Assembly (NCBI GenBank): GCA_007118045.1
Contig: SKTG01000109.1
Span: 1-14,695, forward strand
Direction: 5' to 3'
DNA from: Nitriliruptoraceae bacterium
GTDB lineage: Bacteria; Actinomycetota; Nitriliruptoria; Nitriliruptorales; Nitriliruptoraceae
Length of the DNA stretch: 14,695 bases
Position numbers and translations under genes: made by a program. Below, piece after piece: positions 1 through 5,276 of this stretch. Below the pieces are notes generated by a model that saw only the letters and a program-made list of their open reading frames with translations, made no database searches and was not told where the DNA came from. The first letter of the stretch is position 1. The number at the start of each line of letters is the position of its first letter.

Positions 1-65
1 CCGCGTCGCTCACTGACCTCGGCGACGGCCGTGGAACCGGTCTGGGTGCTCATGGGATCGCTCAT
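1..65 (-). CDS. 5' end of an unidentified leftward gene (partial)
   Basis: Reading leftward from an ATG at 65-63 gives an open frame that runs off the window edge and begins MSDPMSTQTGSTAVAEVSER. An in-frame second ATG lies at 53-51. Neither start has a convincing Shine-Dalgarno sequence, but a TACGAT box ends 6 nt before the first ATG, which fits a leaderless transcript and favours that start. The visible 21 residues are hydrophilic, rich in Ser/Thr, and have no recognisable domain, so I assign no function. The call rests only on the open frame, the start and the promoter-like box. It could be spurious. Confidence 0.4.
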   Translation of the reverse strand, partial: MSDPMSTQTGSTAVAEVSERR

Positions 66-71
66 GAGCCC

Positions 72-77
72 ATCGTA
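72..77 (-). promoter_or_regulatory. Candidate -10 box of a leaderless promoter
   Basis: On the minus strand TACGAT is followed by exactly 6 nt and then the ATG at 65. TANNNT placed about 6-7 nt before the first transcribed base is the usual actinobacterial -10, so transcription could begin at or next to the start codon. No recognisable -35 hexamer is present. The same spacing occurs before the PAC2 gene at 2694-2699. Confidence 0.35.
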
Positions 78-307
78 CCGGTCCCGGCCTCCGAGCCGCG
101 CTCCTTCGTACGACCCATCGGGGACGGATCGCCAGTGCGCCCGCCGCGCGTCACCCGGCCAGCGACGGCCAGCGAAGCGCGTCGAGCTCGCGTCAAGGTC
201 ATGGGGCTGACGTCCGGCCGGAAAGCCTGTGGACCTGACGGGCACCTGAGCGGCCGGACCGCCGGCCCCGCCGGAGGCACGGACGGGTGGGCCGGTGGGT
301 CGCCTCG

Positions 308-328
308 GCCCCGACGCGGCGACGGGGC
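308..328 (-). terminator. Candidate hairpin after the methyltransferase gene
   Basis: GCCCCG at 308-313 and CGGGGC at 323-328 form a 6-bp GC stem around a 9-nt loop, 14 nt beyond the stop codon of the leftward methyltransferase. There is no T tract. In DNA this GC-rich short stems arise by chance, so this is weak. A second 6-bp stem (GGCCGG/CCGGCC, 252-257 and 262-267) lies further on. Apart from these and the promoter box near 72, I see nothing else in 66-342. Confidence 0.3.
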
Positions 329-342
329 GGGGACCCGGGTGG

Positions 343-1620
343 TCACGAGGGGTCGGCCTCCGGGGCCCCTGACCCGTCGTCGGCGCGGGTGATCACCGCG
401 ATCGCGTCGTCGTCGCGGCGCACCAGCTCGATCCGCCAGCCGGAGGGACCCCGTGGCGGGCGGCCCAACGCGCGCCACCATGCGGTCACGTCGGCGTCGA
501 ACCCGTGCAGGACCAGCTCGACGGGCGCCGGGTCGGCGTCCGCCAACCAGCGTCGTACCCGAGGTGGTCGCGGTGGCAGGACGGCCTCGATGCGGCGGGC
601 GCGGTACCAGGGGGACGCCGGTGGCGGCCGGTCGGTCGTCAGCAGCGCCCGCCGGACGGACAGCCGGCGGGCACCGATCCCCGCACCGATGTCGTCGTGG
701 AGCCGCGCACGGACCGCGGCGACGGCGACCTCGACGAGATGGCTGCCAGGATCACCCACGGCCAGCCTCGGACCGCGCGGGCCGGTGCGGGCACGGCGCA
801 GGCCGGCCGGCAGCAGGGTCGCGCTGGCCGTGACCCGCGGCGCACGGAGGTCACCGCGCCAGGCGATCGCCTCCACGAGGTCGCCCCCGAGTTGGACGTA
901 CTCCACCTCGACGTCCTCGCCGAACACGGGGTCGTCGGCGTCGACGCCCGGTGCGAGCGTGATCGCCAGCCCGGCGGCGTGGCCGTGGACGCGCAGCATC
1001 GAGCCGACCGGGGGCCGGTGCTCGTCGAGGTCGCGCACCCGGCGTCCCTCGCGGCGGCGTGCGGGATCGACGTGCACCCGAGCGTGAGCGGGGACGACGA
1101 CCGACCCGGCGTCATCGCGCACGACGCGGGCGTCCACCCCGCTGACGGCGAGGTTGTGGGCGAGCAGCACGCACCTCGCCGGGTCGTGCTCGACGGCCGT
1201 GACGCGGGCTCCTGCTCGGGCGATCGCGACGGTGTCCCCGCCCAGGCCGGCACCGAGGTCCCAGACCTCCGGTGGCGGGTACGGGTCCTCGGCCGCCTCC
1301 CGGCCCGGTCCGACCCCGGGCCCGTGGACCAGCCGCCTCGCCCGCCAGGCCGCGACGTCCGGGTCGCTGGCCTCCTCGAGACCGTGACGGGTGAAGAGCA
1401 GGCGCTCGGCATCCGGCCAACGATCCCGGGCCCGACGGCGGGCCACCGCCGCCGTGACCGCTGCCGCCCCGTGCTCGGCGACCGCGACCTGCCGTCGCAT
1501 CGCGGCGGTGGTGGTCAGCTCGTCCTCACCGGCATCCAACGACCGGACCGCCGCAGCCACGGCCGCGGCGCCGTCATCGGAGACGAGCCACCTCGCGGTG
1601 GCCACGGTCATGGTCTCCAC
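343..1620 (-). CDS. Class I SAM-dependent methyltransferase, THUMP-like family
   Basis: This is a 425-residue cytosolic protein predicted to transfer methyl groups from S-adenosylmethionine; the substrate is unknown. Motif I (DLGAGLGGD, about 121-129) and an acidic motif II (AVEHDP, about 142-147) mark the SAM pocket. DPARR (185-189), followed by a GRR segment, is characteristic of the actinobacterial THUMP-like methyltransferase family. The N-terminal helical part (LLFTRHGLEEA, about 74-84) and a C-terminal AIAVITRA segment (about 406-413) also fit that family. I chose GTG at 1620 because GAGGAGG precedes it with 9-nt spacing; the ATG three codons later would lie too far from that site. The frame stays open upstream to 2079, but the extra 153 residues are Arg/Ser-rich and look untranslated. 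It is monocistronic in this window. Family confidence is high, substrate unknown. Confidence 0.85.
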   Translation of the reverse strand: METMTVATARWLVSDDGAAAVAAAVRSLDAGEDELTTTAAMRRQVAVAEHGAAAVTAAVARRRARDRWPDAERLLFTRHGLEEASDPDVAAWRARRLVHGPGVGPGREAAEDPYPPPEVWDLGAGLGGDTVAIARAGARVTAVEHDPARCVLLAHNLAVSGVDARVVRDDAGSVVVPAHARVHVDPARRREGRRVRDLDEHRPPVGSMLRVHGHAAGLAITLAPGVDADDPVFGEDVEVEYVQLGGDLVEAIAWRGDLRAPRVTASATLLPAGLRRARTGPRGPRLAVGDPGSHLVEVAVAAVRARLHDDIGAGIGARRLSVRRALLTTDRPPPASPWYRARRIEAVLPPRPPRVRRWLADADPAPVELVLHGFDADVTAWWRALGRPPRGPSGWRIELVRRDDDAIAVITRADDGSGAPEADPS

Positions 1621-1906
1621 GTCGTCGGGCCTCCTCGTGGAGCGTCGGGTCGTCGGTCCCGCGGCGTCGTCCGCGGCGTCGGCAGTCCGCGACGACGCGG
1701 CCAGACGCGGTCGCCAGCACCCTACGGGCCGTTGCCGAGAGCGATCGCGTCGAGCGTGGACGGCCCGCGTCCAGGATGGCCGGGATCGCCCCGAACCGGA
1801 GCGCGGCCGTGCACGCTCGAGGGCGACGGTTGGGGCGACGCGACCGGCCGATGCGACACGAAGGGCGCCATCGACGGTCGATCTCACGATCTCTCGGCCA
1901 GGATCG

Positions 1907-2000
1907 CGAGATCCTCCTTCGATGGCACGTATGCGGCTTCGCCGGCTCCGCAGCAGCATCGGCAGGCGCTGAAGCGGCCGGTCAGATGTGGAGGATCTCG
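1907..2000. repeat. 11-nt perfect inverted repeat able to close a 94-nt stem-loop
   Basis: CGAGATCCTCC at 1907-1917 is the exact reverse complement of GGAGGATCTCG at 1990-2000. Inside it, GCTTCGCC (1936-1943) can pair with GGC (1965-1967) and GAAGC (1971-1975) across a 3-nt bulge. The left arm overlaps GGATCGCGAGATCC, and the right arm overlaps the ATCTCGTCGAGAT dyad. It could be a structured RNA or a pair of operator sites. Chance pairing in GC-rich DNA is not excluded. Confidence 0.4.
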
Positions 2001-2082
2001 TCGAGATACGGCTCAGAACGTCGATCGGGGAGACCACGTCGAACCCTGGTGACGTTGCTGCACGATCGCTGCCATGCACCCG

Positions 2083-2097
2083 CAGAACATCGTTCTG
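2083..2097. promoter_or_regulatory. 15-nt dyad, possible operator upstream of the histone-like gene
   Basis: CAGAAC-ATC-GTTCTG is a perfect dyad with 6-nt arms and a 3-nt centre, ending 49 nt before the TATTCT box of the histone-like gene. It resembles an actinobacterial LexA site but has a 3-nt rather than 4-nt centre, so I do not call it an SOS box. Position and symmetry suggest a regulator site; this is inference. Confidence 0.3.
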
Positions 2098-2146
2098 GGC
2101 CGATCGGCGGCACCCGGACGAACGAGGTCCTATGCGCGGACGGCCT

Positions 2147-2159
2147 TATTCTCTAGAGT
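2147..2159 (+). promoter_or_regulatory. Candidate -10 region of the histone-like gene
   Basis: The segment TATTCTCTAGAGT is a rare AT-rich island here and offers two overlapping -10 candidates: TATTCT at 2147-2152 and TAGAGT at 2154-2159. No convincing TTGACA-like -35 lies 16-18 nt upstream. Either box would give a 5' leader of roughly 50 nt containing the hairpin at 2171-2188. Confidence 0.4.
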
Positions 2160-2170
2160 TCGGGCACATT

Positions 2171-2188
2171 CTCCGCCAGGAGGCGGAG
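2171..2188 (+). promoter_or_regulatory. 5'-leader hairpin with AGGAGG in loop and stem
   Basis: CTCCGCC (2171-2177) and GGCGGAG (2182-2188) form a perfect 7-bp stem around the loop AGGA. An AGGAGG sequence at 2178-2183 spans loop and stem, and the left arm contains the complementary CTCC. It sits 27 nt before the ATG at 2216, too far to be the working ribosome site, which is GGAAGGG at 2199-2205 with 10-nt spacing. No start codon lies at the proper distance after AGGAGG. It may influence translation or mRNA stability; this is inference. Confidence 0.4.
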
Positions 2189-2215
2189 ACACCCGACCGG
2201 AAGGGACGACGCACC

Positions 2216-2578
2216 ATGGCACCTGCCAAGAAGGCCGCGAGCAAGAAGGCCACGGCGAAGAAGTCGAGCAAGAAGGCCACGAACAAGAAGGCCTCCGCCA
2301 AGAAGACCGCGAGCAAGAAGGGCACCGCGAAGAAGTCGGGCAAGAAGTCCTCGAAGAAGTCGGCCAAGAAGACGGCCAAGCGCGCCGCTTCCAAAGCCGC
2401 TTCGCTGTCCAACGTGGTCGTCGCTTCGAAGGTCAAGGACGCGATCAAGTCCGCCGACGTCCGGATGTCCAGCGACTTCCCGGAGGCGCTCAACGCCGAG
2501 GTGCAGGAGCTGATCGACAAGGCCGCGCAGCGTGCCAAGGACAACGGCCGCAGCACGGTGCGTCCGAGCGACCTGTAG
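2216..2578 (+). CDS. Histone-fold protein with lysine-rich H1-like N-terminal tail
   Basis: This is a 120-residue, strongly basic, predicted nucleoid protein. Residues 1-60 are a low-complexity tail with 24 lysines, including eleven KK doublets every 4-5 residues (starting at 5, 10, 15, 19, 24, 29, 34, 39, 43, 47 and 51). Residues about 67-120 resemble a histone fold: helix 1 (SKVKDAIKSAD, 71-81), a loop with VRMSSD, a long helix 2 (about 87-109) and the loop NGRSTVRPSDL. In that loop R112, T114 and D119 match the RxTxxxxD motif of archaeal histones. The protein ends right after it, so helix 3 is almost missing, as in some bacterial histones such as the Bdellovibrio protein. The tail recalls mycobacterial HupB, but the HU fold is absent. 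ATG 2216 is preceded by GGAAGGG at 10 nt. It stands alone, between its own leader and a strong hairpin. The fold assignment is from pattern, not structure. Confidence 0.82.
   Translation: MAPAKKAASKKATAKKSSKKATNKKASAKKTASKKGTAKKSGKKSSKKSAKKTAKRAASKAASLSNVVVASKVKDAIKSADVRMSSDFPEALNAEVQELIDKAAQRAKDNGRSTVRPSDL
2237..2380 (+). repeat. Diverged 72-nt tandem duplication in the lysine tail
   Basis: GCGAGCAAGAAG recurs at 2237 and 2309, and GCGAAGAAGTCG recurs at 2255 and 2327, both exactly 72 nt apart. The encoded residues 8-20 and 32-44 match at 11 of 13 positions (ASKK, TAKKS, KK). Beyond that the copies diverge. The tail therefore looks like a duplicated 24-residue block followed by further KK-rich sequence. 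Lysine codons are AAG except K60 (AAA). Confidence 0.55.
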
Positions 2579-2599
2579 GGCCTCACGAACCCGCGGTCG

Positions 2600-2631
2600 G
2601 ACGAGGTCGCCCCTTCGCGGGCGGCCTCGTC
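2600..2631 (+). terminator. Strong hairpin after the histone-like gene
   Basis: GACGAGG-T-CGCCC (2600-2612) pairs with GGGCG-G-CCTCGTC (2619-2631), giving a 13-bp stem that includes one G-U pair and a 6-nt loop. It begins 21 nt after the stop codon at 2578. There is no U tract, which is common for actinobacterial hairpin terminators. It separates this gene from the PAC2 gene. Confidence 0.65.
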
Positions 2632-2693
2632 GTCGCGTCGGGAGGCTGAGCCGACCTGGAACAGGGTGTCACGGATCGCCCGTCCCGCACGGG

Positions 2694-2699
2694 TACGGT
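2694..2699 (+). promoter_or_regulatory. Candidate -10 box of a leaderless promoter for the PAC2 gene
   Basis: TACGGT is followed by 6 nt and then the ATG at 2706, so the transcript could start at the start codon. No Shine-Dalgarno sequence precedes this ATG, which supports a leaderless mRNA. No clear -35 is seen. The geometry matches that of the leftward gene at the left edge. Confidence 0.4.
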
Positions 2700-2705
2700 G
2701 CGCGC

Positions 2706-3611
2706 ATGGAACTGCTCACACTCGACCAACCCCTCGACGAGATCGGCCCCGACGCCGTTCTCGTCGTCGCGTTCGACGGCTGGACCGACGCTGGCGAGGG
2801 TGGCACCGCCGCGGCGGACACGCTGCGCGAGGCCTTCCCTCCCATGCGCCTGGGCGCGTTCCCCTCGGACGCGCTCTACGACTACCGCGACCGGCGGCCC
2901 TCCCTCTCGATCGACAAGGGGTTGCTCGGTTCGCCGGACTGGCCGGAGACGACCGTCGAGGTGCTCTCACCGCCGTCGGGGCCGACGTTGATCCTCGTGG
3001 GCGGCCCCGAGCCGGACCTGTCGTGGCGCACGATCGCGTCCGATCTCGCCGAACTGGCCCAACGGACCGGCATCGACCGCTACGTCGGACTCGGCAGCGT
3101 GCCGGGACCCATCCCCCACACGCGTCCCGTCCAGCTGATCTGCACCTCGTCGGACGTGGAGGTGCTCGAGCGCATCGGCCGACCGCACGAGGAGGTCGTC
3201 GTACCGGCGTCCTGCCAGGTCGCGCTGGAGGCGACCCTGCGTGACGCCGGGTTGGAGACGCTGGGTCTGTGGGTCCGGATCCCGCACTACGTGGCGGGTG
3301 AGTACCCCGACGCCGCCCGGGCGCTGCTCGAACAGCTGAGCGCCTACCTCGGTACGCCCGTGGACCTGACCGAGTTCGACGACGACATCGCCCAGAACCG
3401 GGCCCGACTGGACGTGGCGGCGCAGGGCTCCGACGAGGTCCGTGAGCACGTCGAGCAGCTCGAGCAGATGTACGACGCGGAGGCCGAGGCCGAACGGCTC
3501 GCGACCGCATCCGACAGCACCCGTGGACCGGACATGACCGAGGAGCAGATCCCGTCCTCGGACGATCTGGCCGCGGAGATCGAGCGGTTCCTGCAGGGCC
3601 GGCCGGACTGA
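2706..3611 (+). CDS. PAC2 family protein
   Basis: This 301-residue cytosolic protein belongs to the PAC2 (proteasome assembly chaperone 2-like) family, which in Actinobacteria has no established biochemical role. Family marks are the N-terminal LVVAFDGWTDAGEGG (about 19-33), LILVGGPEPDLSW (about 95-107), the GLGSVPGPIPHTRP loop (about 128-141), PASCQVALE (about 167-175) and RIPHYV with nearby prolines (about 191-201). After about residue 220 comes an acidic, helical tail (about 225-268) likely to be coiled coil, ending in a second acidic helix at the C terminus. Length suits actinobacterial members. The start at 2706 is fixed by agreement with the family and by the leaderless promoter geometry; longer frames upstream are shadows. 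It converges on the aldehyde dehydrogenase gene with 19 nt between the stops. Confidence 0.88.
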   Translation: MELLTLDQPLDEIGPDAVLVVAFDGWTDAGEGGTAAADTLREAFPPMRLGAFPSDALYDYRDRRPSLSIDKGLLGSPDWPETTVEVLSPPSGPTLILVGGPEPDLSWRTIASDLAELAQRTGIDRYVGLGSVPGPIPHTRPVQLICTSSDVEVLERIGRPHEEVVVPASCQVALEATLRDAGLETLGLWVRIPHYVAGEYPDAARALLEQLSAYLGTPVDLTEFDDDIAQNRARLDVAAQGSDEVREHVEQLEQMYDAEAEAERLATASDSTRGPDMTEEQIPSSDDLAAEIERFLQGRPD

Positions 3612-3630
3612 CGGGCCCGGAACGCCGCGG

Positions 3631-5184
3631 TCAGAGGCGGAAGTCCCGGTCGGCCTCGATGGCGGCGACGTCCATCTGGGCCTTCTGCAACCGGCCGGAG
3701 TGGTCCCAGTTCATCGACTGCCACGTCGTGACCTGTTCCAGGATCCACACGCCCGACTGGCGTGCGCCGGTCCCCGACCTGCCGTTGCCCCCGAACGGCA
3801 GGTGCGCCTCGGCTCCGGACGTCGAGTTGTTGATGCTCACCATCCCCGCCGTGACACGCTCACGGAACGAGAACGCGTTGGCCGGGTCGGTGGTGTAGAT
3901 CGCCGCGGAGAGCCCGTACCCGTGCCCGTTGGCGAGCGCGATGGCCTCATCGAACGAGGCGAAGCGGGCGACGGGCACGATCGGTCCGAAGGTCTCCTCC
4001 TGGTAGAGCCGATCCTGCATCGTCACACCGTCGACGATGACCGGGTGCTGGTAGATGCCCGCGTCCGGGTCGCCGACGAAGCCCTCACGCGGCGACGAGG
4101 AGCTGATGCGGCCGATCGCGGACGACCCCGAGGTGGTGTGGTGCGGCTGGATCTCGTCGAGCCACCGGACGTAGTTCGCATCGAAGCGCTCGCTGATCAT
4201 CGGGCCATAGAGCACGTCACGCATCGGGTCACCGATCGGCGCCGACGCCACGGCGGCCGACAACGCCTCGAGGAACCGGTCGTGGACGGCGTCGTGGACG
4301 GCGAGGATCCCGAGCGACGTGCAGCGCTGCCCGGCGGTGCCGAAACCGGAGAACAGGGCGCCTTCGACGGCGAGATCGAGCTGCGCGTCGGGCATGACCA
4401 CCAGCGGGTTCTTGCCACCGAGCTCGAGGATCGGCGAGACGAGGTGGCGACCGCAGCGAGCACCGATGGACCGACCGACCTGCGACGAACCGGTGAACCC
4501 GACCTTGTGGACGTTGCCGGCCTCGAGGGCGGCTTCGAGCCCGTCCGAGGTGGCGGGACCGTCGCAGAGCACCAGCTGCAGCGCGGATGCCGGGATGCCA
4601 GCGGCACGGATGCAGCGCACGAACGCGTCCGCGATCGCGGGTGCGTACTCGGCCGGCTTCCACACGACGGTGTTGCCCGTCAGCAGGGCGGGAACCAGGT
4701 ACCAGGACGGGACCGCCATCGGGAAGTTGCCGGCGGTGACGACGGCCATCGTTCCGACGGGCCGCCGGTAGGTGAACAGCTCCTTGTCGGGCATCTCCGA
4801 GGGGACGGTCATCCCGTACAGCCGCCGCCCCTCCGAGGCGAAGAAGATGCAGGTGTCGATCGCCTCCTGCACCTCGCCGAGCGACTCACCCAACGGTTTG
4901 CCGATCTCGCGGGTCAGCAGCTCCGCCAGGTCCCGTTTGTTCGCCGTGAGGATGTTCGCGAGCTCGTGGATGGCGACCCCGCGGATCGGTGGCGGTACCG
5001 CCGACCAGGCGGCACGTCCCGCGTCGGCGCGCGCGGCAGCCTCGGCGAACGTGCCGGCATCACCGAGGCGGACACGGCTGACGACCGTGTCGAGGTGAGC
5101 CGGGTCGGTCAGCTCGACGGCTTGGCCACCGGCGTCGACGGGCTCGCCGTCGATCGACGACGTGAGTTCGCGCACCTCGGGCAT
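3631..5184 (-). CDS. Aldehyde dehydrogenase, probably aminoadipate-semialdehyde dehydrogenase
   Basis: This 517-residue cytosolic NAD(P)-dependent aldehyde dehydrogenase probably oxidises L-2-aminoadipate 6-semialdehyde (or its cyclic form P6C) to L-2-aminoadipate. The family residues are present: Asn153 (GNFP), Lys176 (WKPAEY), Glu254 (ELGGK), the catalytic Cys288 (GTAGQRCTS) and the EETFGP cofactor motif (396-401). A C-terminal LPFGGNGRSGTG segment (462-473) is also typical. The ATG at 5184 has AAGGAG 8 nt upstream. It follows lat after 82 nt on the same strand, so the two are likely co-transcribed. The substrate is inferred from lat, which makes the semialdehyde; sequence alone supports only the superfamily and active-site competence. 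Residues about 345-370 contain a Ser-rich stretch (SSSS near 361) that may be a surface loop. Confidence 0.85.
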   Translation of the reverse strand: MPEVRELTSSIDGEPVDAGGQAVELTDPAHLDTVVSRVRLGDAGTFAEAAARADAGRAAWSAVPPPIRGVAIHELANILTANKRDLAELLTREIGKPLGESLGEVQEAIDTCIFFASEGRRLYGMTVPSEMPDKELFTYRRPVGTMAVVTAGNFPMAVPSWYLVPALLTGNTVVWKPAEYAPAIADAFVRCIRAAGIPASALQLVLCDGPATSDGLEAALEAGNVHKVGFTGSSQVGRSIGARCGRHLVSPILELGGKNPLVVMPDAQLDLAVEGALFSGFGTAGQRCTSLGILAVHDAVHDRFLEALSAAVASAPIGDPMRDVLYGPMISERFDANYVRWLDEIQPHHTTSGSSAIGRISSSSPREGFVGDPDAGIYQHPVIVDGVTMQDRLYQEETFGPIVPVARFASFDEAIALANGHGYGLSAAIYTTDPANAFSFRERVTAGMVSINNSTSGAEAHLPFGGNGRSGTGARQSGVWILEQVTTWQSMNWDHSGRLQKAQMDVAAIEADRDFRL

Positions 5185-5260
5185 GGTCGTTGCTCCTTGC
5201 TGGGTTCGGTCGCCGGCTGCGACGGGAACGGTGGACGGGGTCGGGTCGGGTGGGCCGGAC

Positions 5261-5276
5261 CGCCGGTCAACCGGCG
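5261..5276. repeat. Dyad over the lat stop codon
   Basis: CGCCGGT (5261-5267), CA, ACCGGCG (5270-5276) is a perfect dyad with 7-nt arms and a 2-nt centre. The lat stop codon (complement of 5267-5269) lies at its centre. As RNA it could fold as a 6-bp stem with a 4-nt loop between lat and the dehydrogenase gene, acting as a weak attenuator or processing site. It may also be a by-product of coding sequence. Confidence 0.3.

Larger units (their letters stand above)
1621..2146. other. Gene-free region between divergent genes, with several dyads
   Basis: This stretch separates the methyltransferase start from the histone-like gene promoter. Long frames cross it on both strands, but their translations are Arg/Ser-rich and match no family, so I consider it non-coding. 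It contains related dyads: GGATC-GCGA-GATCC (1901-1914), ATCTCG-T-CGAGAT (1995-2007), an 11-nt inverted repeat (1907-1917 with 1990-2000), and CAGAAC-ATC-GTTCTG (2083-2097). A TAGGGT box on the minus strand (1719-1724) is a weak candidate -10 for the methyltransferase. I see no tRNA-like or known riboswitch sequence. Confidence 0.5.

Noticed and set aside
1907..2000. Signal recognition particle RNA or another known actinobacterial small RNA
   Set aside because: The region can fold, but it lacks the conserved apical sequence of SRP RNA and I recognise no other known RNA family.
505..2052. Long plus-strand open frame opposite the methyltransferase gene
   Set aside because: It is an antisense shadow caused by high GC; its translation is low-complexity Arg/Gly/Pro/Asp with no recognisable motif, while the minus strand encodes clear SAM and DPARR motifs.
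1612..2079. N-terminal extension of the methyltransferase frame by 153 residues
   Set aside because: The extra translation is Arg/Ser-rich with no family match, and the GTG at 1620 has a strong GAGGAGG site at proper spacing.
2083..2097. LexA/SOS box
   Set aside because: The dyad has GAAC and GTTC arms but a 3-nt centre instead of the 4 nt expected for actinobacterial LexA.
2178..2183. AGGAGG as the ribosome site of the histone-like gene
   Set aside because: It is 32 nt before the ATG at 2216, with no other start codon at a usable distance; GGAAGGG at 2199-2205 fits better.
2216..2578. HU/HupB-type nucleoid protein
   Set aside because: The lysine tail is similar in style, but it is N-terminal here and the remaining residues lack the HU fold and its conserved GFGxF and RNPRTG segments.
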